The notes under the pieces are model-generated. The model was given only the letters and a program-made list of their open reading frames with translations. It was not told the DNA's origin and did not search any database. From Paenibacillus sp. SYP-B3998 (GTDB lineage Bacteria > Bacillota > Bacilli > Paenibacillales > NBRC-103111): 64,000 nt of DNA. Shown here piece after piece: positions 34,421 through 44,046 of the stretch (position 1 is its first letter; the number at the start of each line of letters is the position of its first letter). Where the stretch lies: the NCBI RefSeq assembly GCF_010820665.1, contig NZ_JAAIKC010000001.1, forward strand, positions 682,001-746,000. Direction: 5' to 3'. Made by a program: the position numbers and the translations under genes.

Positions 34421-37400
34421 ATGTTTACATTACCCGAATACGACGTGATTAGACAAATCTATCAGGGTGACCGAACGGTACTATACCGTGCTTATCATCG
34501 GAAATCCATGGAGAATGTCATCATCAAAATGCTTCGCTCCGAATTCCCGACGCCAGCGGAAACTTCAAGGCTGAAACGGGAGTATGAGATTGGTAAATTA
34601 CTTGATATTCCTGGCATCGTGAAGCCTTTAGCCCTTCTAAAGCATCAGAATAGCTTGGTGCTTGTTTTGGAGGATTTCGATGGGGAAACGTTAGCTGGTT
34701 ATTTCCCAGTATTTCGTCAATCATTGCAATCGTTTCTAACATCGGCGATTCAATTGGTAAAAACGCTAGGTGATATCCATCAAAGATATGTCATTCATAA
34801 GGATATTAAACCTAGCAATATTATTATTAACCCCGATAAACAAATTATGAAACTGGCAGATTTCAGCATATCTTCATTATCCAAAGAAAGACAGGAAATG
34901 CTTGATCCTTCAATGCTGGAAGGGACGCTAAGTTACATGTCTCCAGAGCAAACAGGGCGTATGAACCGCATGATTGACTACCGTTCAGACTACTACTCAT
35001 TAGGGGTTACGTTCTATGAAATGTTAACCGGCCGCCTGCCGTTCCAAACGGAAGATCCGGTAGAGCTTATTCATTGCCATTTTGCTGTGTGTCCGGCTCC
35101 GCCGGAAAGTTTACGCATAGGAATCCCCAAACCATTATCAGACATTGTGATGAAGCTGCTTGCCAAAAATGCGGAGGAACGATATCAGAGCGCATATGGA
35201 ATTATACAGGACTTAGAACGCTGTTTAACGATGTTTTTGGGAAAAGGCGAGATTGAGCCCTTTGAGATAGGCTGCTCAGACATGTCGGATAGGTTTCAAC
35301 TCCCACAAGGCTTGTTTGGCCGTGAACCGGAGTTTGAAAAACTGCTGCAGGTCTATCAGCGGACTGTGCAGGGCTCCCTCGAAGCCGTATGGGTTACAGG
35401 CGAATCGGGTTACGGCAAGTCTTTTCTAATTGCGGAGACGATGAGAACGATTATGAAGGACAGAGGCTGGTTTCTATCCGGTCGGTTTGAGCCTAATAAG
35501 CAGCATATTTCCTATCACGGGCTGTCTAAAGCTTTACGTCAGTTAGTTCGTCAGCTTCTTACGGAGAAGGATGAGCTTATTGAAGCTTATCGTCCGCGAC
35601 TCCTTAGCGCGCTTGGAACAAGCGCTAAAGTTTTGACCGATTTGGTTCCGGAGTTGCTGCTTCTCATCGGCGATCAGCCGGAAGCGAAGCTTCTTCCCCC
35701 ACAAGAAACGCAAAATCGATTTCACTATTTGCTCCAGCAATTTTTGCTCGTTTTTTCTGCGAAAGAACGACCCATTGTTTTGTTTTTAGATGATTTGCAG
35801 TGGGCCGACACCGCTTCTTTACAATTTTTGGACTTGCTGTTAGGTAATTTACAGAATCAGCATCTCCTCTTTATTGGCTCTTACCGCAGTGTACGCGATG
35901 CCGAAGCTGAGTGTCTAACACATCTGCTCTTACTGGATAAACTGCCAGCTCGCTTAGCCACAGAAGTAATCTGTCTTCAAGCACTTCGTATCGAGGCCAT
36001 TCAGCAGCTCATTGCAGGGGCGCTTAAGTTTGAGCCGCAGCATGTAGCGGAGCTCTCAGAGCTTGTGCAACAAAAAACAGGTGGCCATCCTTTTTTCGTT
36101 AAGCAGTTTCTTACAGCGCTGTATGAGCAAAGTTTACTAAAGTTTAATTATGAAACGAATCAATGGATTTGGGACATGACGGAAATTCAGAAGCTCAGAA
36201 TGACCGATAATCTGATGTTTTTATTGGCAGACAAGCTGCACCGCATGCCTAAGCGAACGCAGCAATTGCTGCAATTAGCTGCTTGTTTAGGCGCCTCCTT
36301 CGATCTCGAATCGCTTGGGAACGTGGCGGAATTATCTTTTGTGGATACGTTGCAAGAGCTGGAAGGAGCTATTCAAACTGGATTGATTATTCCAGTAGGC
36401 ATGGATTATAAATTTTATCGGGATATGCAGGATGAATCTGTGGCGCAAGATATACGGTTTACGTTCATGCATGATGTAATCCAAGAAGCTGTGTATGGGT
36501 CGATTGAAGATGTGACGCTAGCACCTATGCATTTGGGTATCGCCCTTAAGCTGTTGGAGAAATTATCTGATGTTCAGATTGGACAGCGACTTTTTGATGT
36601 TGTCAACCATATGAATAGAGGTTCGGATCTTTTGACAGAGTGGGAGACGCTTATTAAATTGTTTGATTTGAATTTGGCGGCGGGAAGGAAAGCGAAGTCT
36701 TCTCATGCATACCGACCAGCTTTGGCTTATTATAACAAGGCTTTAGCGTTGTTGCATCAGGATGAACTGGAAGACCGAAGCGATTTGAGTTTCTCTATCC
36801 GATTGGAGAAATCGGAGCTTTTGTACTTAAGCGGTCAAGCAGATGAGGCCGAGAAATCATATGCGCACTTATTACTTGATGCCAGAACCGACGAGCTTAA
36901 GTTGGACGTATACAATCTTCAAGTTATCTTATATACGAATGTGGGTAAGCAGCAAAAAAGCGTAGAAGTTGGCTTGGAAGCATTAGCGGGACTCGGTATT
37001 CGCATGCCAAATGAACCTACGAGTACGCATATTTTTAAAGAATATCTCAAGTTAAAGGTTATGATTGGGCGCAAAAGTACGGACCAGCTCTATAACATGC
37101 CGCTCTTAGCTGATGAATACCGAATTAAGCTGATGAGTTTGATGATGAGTGTGGCCGTAGCGGCTTACTTTACGAACACCAATTTGTTCGTCTTGTTCAT
37201 GTTTTTAATGACTAAGTATTCATTGAAATTTGGCAATTCCCCTGTAATGGCTTATGTGTACGGTGCTTACGGTCTTATTCTTGGGTCTGGATTCGGGGAT
37301 TATCAGCGTGGATATCAGTATGGCTTGCTTGGAGCACGGATGAACGAAAGATTTCAATCGCATCAGTTCAGAAGCAAGAGTCATTTTTCTTTTGGGTTAT

Positions 37401-39628
37401 TTGTCATCCCTTGGGTGAAACCGATGCAAATTTGCTTGGATCAGCTCCATGAATCTTTCCGAAGCGGCATTGAGGACGGTGATTTAGTTTTCGCGGGGTA
37501 TGCGTTAACGTATCAGGTTCTTGTTAAGGATTTCCAGGGGGTGGCGCTCTCTGAAGTGTATGAAGATCTAGGCAAACATTACCGAATCCTGGAGCAGACG
37601 AATCATCATGACACGCTGCTCATGCTCGAAATGCTGCGGATGGTCATCCATAATTTGGAGGGACAATCGTCGAATCCTCACCTTATCGGCAAGGATATCG
37701 AAGAGGAAGAACAATTTTCCAGGAAATTGAAGGCCCACTCGAATCAAGTTATCCTACATGTGTACGCTGTGAAGAAGATGATGCTTTACTATTTATTTGG
37801 CGATTATAAAGAAGCTTTGAAGATGGGTGGAAATGCCGAGACGATGCAGTCCGTTTCATTTGGCTTGTTCCATATTCCTGAAAATTATTTTTATTATTTG
37901 CTCTCTATAACGGCAATGTATAAAGATGCCTCAATCCAAGAACAAAGACTTTACAACAAAAAGATAGCCAAAATGCTGCGGAAAATGGATGAATGGACTC
38001 GTCATAGCCCTGAAAATTTTATGCATCTTAGCTTGCTGATGAGAGCGGAATGGAGTCGCGTGCGAGGACATTTTCAAAAAGCCGAACACAGCTATGAAGC
38101 TTCGATACGCCTAGCCCGAGTTAACGGCTTCATTCAGCATGAAGCCATCGCCTGTGAGCTTGCGGGAAGATTTTATAGAGACGGGCTGCGAGAGAAGTTC
38201 GCCAAAACATATTTAACGGATGCTTATTACGGTTATTTAAGTTGGGGAGCTAAAGCTAAAGCGGATGAGTTAAAGCTGCGATATCCGCATTATTTAACCT
38301 CGCTGAAAGAATCTCAAGACTGGAGTACAACGAGAATCAGCGATTACTCTCTGCAAGCGCTGGATTTCATGACCATCATGAATACCTCGCGCTCTTTGTC
38401 CAGTGAGGTCAATTTGGAGCCATTACTGAAACGATTGATGGAAATTGTAACCTATTCTTCAGGAGCGGAACGCAGTATCCTCGTTTTAAAAGAGAAAGAT
38501 AGTCTCTTGGTCGAGGCGGAAATGCGGACGAAGACGCATGACCGTGAGGGTAAAGATTCGTGCACAGTGAGCTCCATTGCATTAGAGACTAGAGAAGATC
38601 TCTCGACAGCCGTTATCCAGTATGTGGCTAGGACCAAAGAAGGCGTTGTGCTGGACGATGCAGCGAACAAAGGATTTTTTACACATGATCCGTACATCCG
38701 TGAGATGGAAAGCAAGTCGATCTTCTGTGAGCCTATTCTTCACCAAGGCAATCTGGTAGGTGTCCTTTATTTGGAAAATAACTTGATTCGCAACGCCTTT
38801 ACCTCGGATCGGCTCGGTATTATTAAACTTCTATCTGCGCAAGCTGCTATTTCCATCGAGAATGCCAGATTGTATAATGATTTGGAGGCAAAGGTCAGGG
38901 AAAGAACGAATGAAGTGATACTGATGGAAACTTCCCGACGTGATTTACTGTCGAATATTTCACATGACTTGGGCACACCTCTTACTTCGATACAAGGGTA
39001 TGTAGAAGCTATTCTGGATGGAGTCATTCAGGATCCGGACGAGCAGAAGAAGTATCTGTCAGTCGTTCATATGCGGATTGTCGGCATTCAGCGTTTAATT
39101 ACAGATCTCTACCAGCTTAGTAGGCTGGAGACGAAGCAATTTCACTTTCAATTGGCTCCGATAAGCTGCCAAGCGATGGTTCAGCAGCTATTTGCCAAAT
39201 ATGAACTGGATGCAGCCAACGCGGGTATCAACTATAAGTTGGACATGCAGCTCGCGGAAAACGAAGAGATGCTGTTGACTGTCGATACTAATCGCATTGA
39301 GCAGGTTTATGCGAATATTTTGTACAATGCGATTAAATTCAGCCCAAGAGGCGGGCATATTGGCGTCAAAGTGGAAACGGCAGGTGAACCGAGCGAGCTC
39401 ATTATACGCGTAACGGATACCGGAGTTGGCATTGGCGAAGAGGATCTCCCGCATATTTTCGAACGCTTCTACAAGGCGTCTAAATCTCGAAGCACAACGG
39501 GTGGTAGCGGCCTAGGTTTGGCTATCGCCAAAGAAATTGTGCAATATCACGGCGGTCAGATTTGGGCGGAAAGTCGTCTAGGCAAAGGCTGCAGCATTTC
39601 GTTTTCACTTCCTGTACACCGTGTCTAG
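34421..39628 (+). CDS. Hybrid Ser/Thr kinase - AAA/AfsR-like ATPase - GAF - histidine kinase
   Basis: This 1735-residue protein contains, in order: a Ser/Thr kinase domain (about 1-270; lysine in VIIKML, HKDIKPSN at 126-133, ADFS in place of DFG, and GTLSYMSPEQTGRMN); an ATPase module (Walker A GESGYGKS near 327-334, Walker B IVLFLDDLQWAD); a long TPR-like helical region; a GAF domain (about 1325-1485); and a histidine kinase with the phospho-histidine near 1515 in NISHDLGTPLTSIQGY and HATPase motifs ending GGSGLGLAIAKEI. The ATG at 34421 has GGGAGG upstream. No adjacent response regulator is present. Such trifunctional proteins are known in Paenibacillus, cyanobacteria and fungi; their inputs are mostly unknown. 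Confidence 0.85.
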   Translation: MFTLPEYDVIRQIYQGDRTVLYRAYHRKSMENVIIKMLRSEFPTPAETSRLKREYEIGKLLDIPGIVKPLALLKHQNSLVLVLEDFDGETLAGYFPVFRQSLQSFLTSAIQLVKTLGDIHQRYVIHKDIKPSNIIINPDKQIMKLADFSISSLSKERQEMLDPSMLEGTLSYMSPEQTGRMNRMIDYRSDYYSLGVTFYEMLTGRLPFQTEDPVELIHCHFAVCPAPPESLRIGIPKPLSDIVMKLLAKNAEERYQSAYGIIQDLERCLTMFLGKGEIEPFEIGCSDMSDRFQLPQGLFGREPEFEKLLQVYQRTVQGSLEAVWVTGESGYGKSFLIAETMRTIMKDRGWFLSGRFEPNKQHISYHGLSKALRQLVRQLLTEKDELIEAYRPRLLSALGTSAKVLTDLVPELLLLIGDQPEAKLLPPQETQNRFHYLLQQFLLVFSAKERPIVLFLDDLQWADTASLQFLDLLLGNLQNQHLLFIGSYRSVRDAEAECLTHLLLLDKLPARLATEVICLQALRIEAIQQLIAGALKFEPQHVAELSELVQQKTGGHPFFVKQFLTALYEQSLLKFNYETNQWIWDMTEIQKLRMTDNLMFLLADKLHRMPKRTQQLLQLAACLGASFDLESLGNVAELSFVDTLQELEGAIQTGLIIPVGMDYKFYRDMQDESVAQDIRFTFMHDVIQEAVYGSIEDVTLAPMHLGIALKLLEKLSDVQIGQRLFDVVNHMNRGSDLLTEWETLIKLFDLNLAAGRKAKSSHAYRPALAYYNKALALLHQDELEDRSDLSFSIRLEKSELLYLSGQADEAEKSYAHLLLDARTDELKLDVYNLQVILYTNVGKQQKSVEVGLEALAGLGIRMPNEPTSTHIFKEYLKLKVMIGRKSTDQLYNMPLLADEYRIKLMSLMMSVAVAAYFTNTNLFVLFMFLMTKYSLKFGNSPVMAYVYGAYGLILGSGFGDYQRGYQYGLLGARMNERFQSHQFRSKSHFSFGLFVIPWVKPMQICLDQLHESFRSGIEDGDLVFAGYALTYQVLVKDFQGVALSEVYEDLGKHYRILEQTNHHDTLLMLEMLRMVIHNLEGQSSNPHLIGKDIEEEEQFSRKLKAHSNQVILHVYAVKKMMLYYLFGDYKEALKMGGNAETMQSVSFGLFHIPENYFYYLLSITAMYKDASIQEQRLYNKKIAKMLRKMDEWTRHSPENFMHLSLLMRAEWSRVRGHFQKAEHSYEASIRLARVNGFIQHEAIACELAGRFYRDGLREKFAKTYLTDAYYGYLSWGAKAKADELKLRYPHYLTSLKESQDWSTTRISDYSLQALDFMTIMNTSRSLSSEVNLEPLLKRLMEIVTYSSGAERSILVLKEKDSLLVEAEMRTKTHDREGKDSCTVSSIALETREDLSTAVIQYVARTKEGVVLDDAANKGFFTHDPYIREMESKSIFCEPILHQGNLVGVLYLENNLIRNAFTSDRLGIIKLLSAQAAISIENARLYNDLEAKVRERTNEVILMETSRRDLLSNISHDLGTPLTSIQGYVEAILDGVIQDPDEQKKYLSVVHMRIVGIQRLITDLYQLSRLETKQFHFQLAPISCQAMVQQLFAKYELDAANAGINYKLDMQLAENEEMLLTVDTNRIEQVYANILYNAIKFSPRGGHIGVKVETAGEPSELIIRVTDTGVGIGEEDLPHIFERFYKASKSRSTTGGSGLGLAIAKEIVQYHGGQIWAESRLGKGCSISFSLPVHRV

Positions 39629-39669
39629 TTATATTTTATAAGAAAATAGAGAGAAGAGAGAGAAATCAT

Positions 39670-40125
39670 ATGATAACAAAACAATTATCTCCACTTGTTG
39701 AAGCACTGCAGTTGAAACAGCATCGCGAAGGCGGTTGGTACAAAGAGCTCTGGAAAGCATCCTTCGAGATCCCGAAGGAGGTTCTAAACGAAGCCTATTC
39801 AGGATCGCGTTATGCCGCTACTTCGATTTATTTCTTACTACATCCTGACGAAAGCTCAGATTGGCATACCGTGCTGTCTGATGAACTATGGCTGTGGCAT
39901 TCAGGAAGCCCACTCGTCCTTTCGCTCGGAGGAACGGGCGAACACCCTGAATTAACGCAGGAGATTATCATAGGTCCGGACGTTCTGAATGGTCAGCAAG
40001 CGCAAGCGCTTGTTCCTGCAAATGTGTGGCAAAAGGCCAGACCTTTGGGAACGGAGCCTGTGTTTGTATCTTGTGTCGTTGCGCCAGGCTTTCATTATGA
40101 CGATTTCAAGCTCATTGCCAAATAA
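39670..40125 (+). CDS. Cupin_5 (DUF985) family protein
   Basis: This 151-residue protein is a single cupin barrel with QHREGGWYKELWKAS, SSDWHTVLSDELWLWHSGSPL and FVSCVVAPGFHYDDFKLI, the DUF985 pattern. Histidines in the WH segments could bind a metal. The family includes small cupins of unclear role, sometimes linked to sugar epimerase-like activity. The ATG at 39670 is chosen over an upstream frame that overlaps the kinase gene; the site before it is GAGAGA-like and weak. It is possibly expressed with the hybrid kinase (41 bases away). Confidence 0.8.
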   Translation: MITKQLSPLVEALQLKQHREGGWYKELWKASFEIPKEVLNEAYSGSRYAATSIYFLLHPDESSDWHTVLSDELWLWHSGSPLVLSLGGTGEHPELTQEIIIGPDVLNGQQAQALVPANVWQKARPLGTEPVFVSCVVAPGFHYDDFKLIAK

Positions 40126-40141
40126 GGTCTTGCCAAAGATG

Positions 40142-40178
40142 GAGTCTCTTCCTTGTGAAGAAGGCTCTGTTTTTTTCT
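40142..40178 (+). terminator. Probable terminator of the cupin gene
   Basis: GAGTCTCTTC and GAAGAAGGCTC pair imperfectly, with one bulge, and are followed by a run of seven T. Confidence 0.6.
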
Positions 40179-40233
40179 GTTTTATTCTTTTAAGGCGAGT
40201 AGCTATAATAGATACAAGAAAGGGTGTGTCACG

Positions 40234-41145
40234 GTGAGTTACCGAATAGACGTAGCATTTGAGCCTTTGCATGAGATTATGAATAGTCTACATACCTATA
40301 TTTGTCGGAAATCCCACAAAAAAATTGATTTAACCTCATCCTGGGCAAAGGAAACCAGAAAGCAATTGACACCTGATTTGGTAGGTCTGCTTGATCAAGT
40401 AGAAGTAGACAACGACTGGAAATTAACGTATCTGCTCGTTCATTTATGTCCGGATAAACGAGGCGCGGAGCCGTTTCTCACATGGCTAGAAAGCTTGACG
40501 CCGGGAGATTTATATGAGCTGATAGCTGCGTATAGCAATCAGTTTCCGACCAACATGGCCGTTTTTCGTTCTCGGACCTTGTCGTTGTTTACACAATGGA
40601 ACGAGCAATATTTTAGACAGCTTGATTCAGCCATTATTCATTCATTAAGCAGTGAACAGCAGGCACGTAAGGAAGCGCTGCCAGTCATGACATCAGATGC
40701 TTTTGTGGACGAGACAACGAATGGATTGCTTTTTAAACCCATGAAGGGGCTGGAGGAGCTGATTTTGATTCCTCAGTACCATTTTCAGCCCATCAATGTA
40801 ATATGTTACTTTGGCCGTTTAACGCTCTGCAATTACTCCGCGAGAATTTATTTCAGCGATGAAGAGACGCTTTCTCCCCATGCATATCGCATGATTAAGA
40901 GCTTAGCGGAGATGAGCAGATTGAAAATATTAAGATATCTTCACCACGGACCACGAAGCTTTATTGAAATTGTTCGTCACTTGAAATTATCCAAGGGCAT
41001 TACGCACGATCACATTTCGAAATTACGAAGCGCAGGATTAATTCACGCTCATTTCGAGGGAGAGACGCTGACGGAATACAGCCTAAGAGCTGGAGCCCTT
41101 CAGCATATGCATAATAAATTGCTCGGTTATATCGAACAACGTTGA
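40234..41145 (+). CDS. ArsR-like winged-helix regulator with long N-terminal domain
   Basis: This 303-residue protein starts at GTG 40234 with an AAGGGTG site. The first about 210 residues are an uncharacterised helical region (YRIDVAFEPLHEIMNSLHTY). The last 80 form a winged helix with SLAEMSRLKILRYLHHG, FIEIVRHLKLSKGITHDHISKL and RSAGLIHAHFEGET, the ArsR-type pattern. No metal cysteines are visible, so it is probably not a metal sensor. Target unknown. A TATAAT at 40204-40209 may be its -10, and a terminator follows. Confidence 0.72.
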   Translation: MSYRIDVAFEPLHEIMNSLHTYICRKSHKKIDLTSSWAKETRKQLTPDLVGLLDQVEVDNDWKLTYLLVHLCPDKRGAEPFLTWLESLTPGDLYELIAAYSNQFPTNMAVFRSRTLSLFTQWNEQYFRQLDSAIIHSLSSEQQARKEALPVMTSDAFVDETTNGLLFKPMKGLEELILIPQYHFQPINVICYFGRLTLCNYSARIYFSDEETLSPHAYRMIKSLAEMSRLKILRYLHHGPRSFIEIVRHLKLSKGITHDHISKLRSAGLIHAHFEGETLTEYSLRAGALQHMHNKLLGYIEQR

Positions 41146-41153
41146 AAAAAAGT

Positions 41154-41205
41154 AAAGACCATGCGCACTTCGGTTATTCGAAGGAGATTGGTCTTTTTAT
41201 TTTTG
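41154..41205 (+). terminator. Terminator after the ArsR-like gene
   Basis: AAAGACCA pairs with TGGTCTTT and an inner CTTCG pairs with CGAAG, followed by TTTATTTTT. Confidence 0.75.
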
Positions 41206-41255
41206 ACGAACAAGCAAACAATTCTGTTATTTAAGAAAAAATTTAGAGTTCTCTC

Positions 41256-41284
41256 TTTACAGAACCGACAATCATTCCTATAAT
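41256..41284 (+). promoter_or_regulatory. Promoter of the oligopeptide ABC operon
   Basis: TTTACA (41256-41261) and a perfect TATAAT (41279-41284) are 17 bases apart, 57 bases before the ATG at 41341. Confidence 0.75.
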
Positions 41285-41340
41285 ATGAATATCAGCTTAA
41301 ACATACTATTTTAGTCGGAATTAGAATGAGGAGGATATTT

Positions 41341-43080
41341 ATGAAAAAGAGGTTAATTGTTTTATCCACAGTATTAACGGTAGGTTCGTTGCTCTTGGCT
41401 GCTTGCTCGGATAATCAAGGAGCAGCACCAGCGCAAGGCAGCAACACACCGACATCTACCGATGCAGGCAAAACGGCTGCACCTGCTGCAAATGCACTTA
41501 CTGAACAAGTTAAAGCTGCTGATCTAAGCAAGTTGCCGAACATCGCGAAGCAGCGTACAGATACGATTATTGTTGGACTTACAGATCCGAGCGGAGCTTT
41601 TACGCCATATTTTCAAAAAAGCGGTTATGACGGCAACGTCTCCTCCTTGTTGTACACTCCTCTAGTAACCGTGGACAATAAAGGCGTACCGACGCCTGGC
41701 CTTGCAGAAAAATGGGATGTTTCATCTGATAACTTGACGATTACGTATCACTTGCGTCCTAATTTGAAGTTCAGCGACGGTTCACCGATTACCGCAGATG
41801 ATGTGGCGTTTACATGGACGATATTGCATGATAAAGCTTACGACGGCGACACACAAGTCGATGTGCTGCATGTTAAGGGCGGCAAAGACTACAAAGAAGG
41901 TAGAGCCAAAACGATCGAAGGCATAAAAGTGATCGACCCATTGACGATTTCTGTTACGTTGGATCAGCCTAATGCAACTGCACTTGTGACGTTAGGTTCC
42001 GATGTTCTCTCCAAGGCTTACTACGGTAAAGACTATCAGTTCGGACAGCTGGATTATTTGAAGAAGCTACATGAGAAACCAGTTGGAACTGGCCCTTACA
42101 AGCTTGATAAATTCATTCCAGGGCAAGAAGTTCGCTTCGTAGCTAACGAAAATTATTTTAATGGAAAACCGAAAACCGAACATTTTATTTATAAAACTTC
42201 ACAAGGCGATACGTGGCAGTTCCTGGAAACTGGTGAAGTGGACTACGCATCATTCAGCGCAACGAAAGAAAATATTGATAAGCTGAAGAAATTAGGCTTC
42301 CTTAACATTTTGCCTTATACGCCAAGCGTTTATGGCTATGTTCAGGTCAATCTGGAGCACGAGCAATTGAAAGATAAGAAAGTAAGACAAGCTTTTGCTT
42401 ATGGTTTAGATCGCCAAAGTATTTATGTTGACGCCAACCAGGGTGCAGGAGCGATTGCGAATATTCCCTCTTCGCCGATATCTTGGGCGTACACGGAGGA
42501 CGGCATCAATCCTTATAAATATGATGTAGAAAAAGCGAAGTCGCTGTTGGAGGAAGCGGGTTGGAAGCCAGGAGCAGATGGTATTCGTGAGAAAGACGGC
42601 AAACCGCTATCGATTCATTTCCTTGGTTCGAAAGGCAAACAAACGGACGACTTCATTGCTGTTGCCACGGAGAATTTCAAGGCGCTTGGCGTAAAATTCC
42701 AACCTGAGATGTTCGCTGATTTTAACTCCCTAGTGTCGAAAGTAAACAGCGGGGATTTCGATATGGTTACTTTCTCCACTTCTATGCTTACGGATCCGGC
42801 CGATGGCCTGCAGCAGTTTGTAGATGGAGAAATTAAGGGCTACAATAACCCGAAATTCAAAGAACTGTATGATAAAGGGTTAGCGACCGTAGACATCGAA
42901 GCGCGTAAAAAGATTTACAAAGAAATTTACCAACTGATGAATGATGAACTACCCGTTATTTTTACGAATTATAAGAAAACAGTCTATGCCTATAATGGTC
43001 GAATTGAAAATCTGTCTGTAAGTCCATTTAACGGACTGTCAACAAGCTTGCCGAACTGGTCATTGAGCAAACAGCCATGA
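41341..43080 (+). CDS. Oligopeptide-binding lipoprotein (OppA/AppA family)
   Basis: This 579-residue lipoprotein has the cysteine at residue 22 in LLLAACS. The family 5 solute-binding fold shows LAEKWDVSSDNLTITYHLRP, LKFSDGSPITADDVAFTW and VRQAFAYGLDRQSIY. It binds peptides or related ligands outside the cell. The ATG at 41341 follows GAGGAGGATATTT, so the earlier in-frame ATG at 41326 is part of the ribosome site. The downstream permeases and two ATPases complete a five-gene importer. Ligand class (oligo- or dipeptide, nickel) is not resolved. Confidence 0.87.
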   Translation: MKKRLIVLSTVLTVGSLLLAACSDNQGAAPAQGSNTPTSTDAGKTAAPAANALTEQVKAADLSKLPNIAKQRTDTIIVGLTDPSGAFTPYFQKSGYDGNVSSLLYTPLVTVDNKGVPTPGLAEKWDVSSDNLTITYHLRPNLKFSDGSPITADDVAFTWTILHDKAYDGDTQVDVLHVKGGKDYKEGRAKTIEGIKVIDPLTISVTLDQPNATALVTLGSDVLSKAYYGKDYQFGQLDYLKKLHEKPVGTGPYKLDKFIPGQEVRFVANENYFNGKPKTEHFIYKTSQGDTWQFLETGEVDYASFSATKENIDKLKKLGFLNILPYTPSVYGYVQVNLEHEQLKDKKVRQAFAYGLDRQSIYVDANQGAGAIANIPSSPISWAYTEDGINPYKYDVEKAKSLLEEAGWKPGADGIREKDGKPLSIHFLGSKGKQTDDFIAVATENFKALGVKFQPEMFADFNSLVSKVNSGDFDMVTFSTSMLTDPADGLQQFVDGEIKGYNNPKFKELYDKGLATVDIEARKKIYKEIYQLMNDELPVIFTNYKKTVYAYNGRIENLSVSPFNGLSTSLPNWSLSKQP

Positions 43081-44030
43081 GTACGTACGTTTCGAAAAGA
43101 CTCATTTATATGGTTGTCATTTTGTTCGCCGCTTCCTTCCTCATTTTCAGCTTATATGCGCTGACACCGGGAGATTTCATTAGCGGCAACATCAAGCTGA
43201 CACCGGAAAGAAAAGCGGAGCTTCGGGCCATTTATGGCCTGAATAAACCGCTGCTGGAGCGTTACGCGCTCTGGATGAAAAATGCTTTTCATGGAGATTT
43301 CGGATTCTCCATGGCGCAGCAGCAGCCAGTTTTGAAGCTGTTTAATCAATATGTGTGGAATTCGTTTCTGTTAGCTATTGTTTCCACATTCCTAACTTGG
43401 TTGATTGCGGTTATCGTCGGGGTAGTTGCGGCGTACAAGCAATATTCATGGTTTGATACGATTGTCATGATCGTCATTTTTGCAGCGATGTCTATACCGT
43501 CTTTTTTTATCGGTCTCTATTTAATCAAAGTATTAGCGGTTGATTTGAAATGGCTGCCACCAGGCGGCATGCTAACGACGGGGAGTAATGCGACTGGTAT
43601 AGCTTACCTGAAGGAAGTGCTGAAACATATGACACTTCCAGTCATTGTCATGACCTTGCTTGGTTTAGGTTCCCTGACACGTTATTTCCGCAGTAACATG
43701 ATTGATGTTATTAAACAAGACTACATCCGAACAGCTCGCGCGAAAGGGCTAAAGGAAGGCAAGGTACTGTTCACGCATGCGCTGCGCAATGCGCTCTTAC
43801 CTGCAATCACCCTTGTAGGTTTTGAATTGCCTGCTTTGTTCGGTGGATCGCTGATCATTGAGAAAATATTTAACTGGCCTGGAATTGGCCAACTATATAT
43901 GCAGTCCTTTGCGCTTCGGGATTACCCGCTGCTAATGGGATTTACGATGTTTATCGCCATCCTTACGGTCATTGGTACGCTTATCTCGGATATTTTGTAT
44001 CACGTAGCCGATCCGCGAGTCAGACTGTAG
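43077..44030 (+). CDS. Oligopeptide ABC permease, AppB/DppB-like
   Basis: This 317-residue permease starts YVSKRLIYMVVILFAASFLIF and has about six helices. The coupling loop is RTARAKGLKEGKVLFTHALR, followed by NWPGIGQLYMQSFALRDYPL, both typical of the DppB/OppB family. The ATG overlaps the binding-protein stop by four bases, showing tight coupling. Confidence 0.88.
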   Translation: MSTYVSKRLIYMVVILFAASFLIFSLYALTPGDFISGNIKLTPERKAELRAIYGLNKPLLERYALWMKNAFHGDFGFSMAQQQPVLKLFNQYVWNSFLLAIVSTFLTWLIAVIVGVVAAYKQYSWFDTIVMIVIFAAMSIPSFFIGLYLIKVLAVDLKWLPPGGMLTTGSNATGIAYLKEVLKHMTLPVIVMTLLGLGSLTRYFRSNMIDVIKQDYIRTARAKGLKEGKVLFTHALRNALLPAITLVGFELPALFGGSLIIEKIFNWPGIGQLYMQSFALRDYPLLMGFTMFIAILTVIGTLISDILYHVADPRVRL

Positions 44031-44046
44031 CAGGGAGAATAATGAG

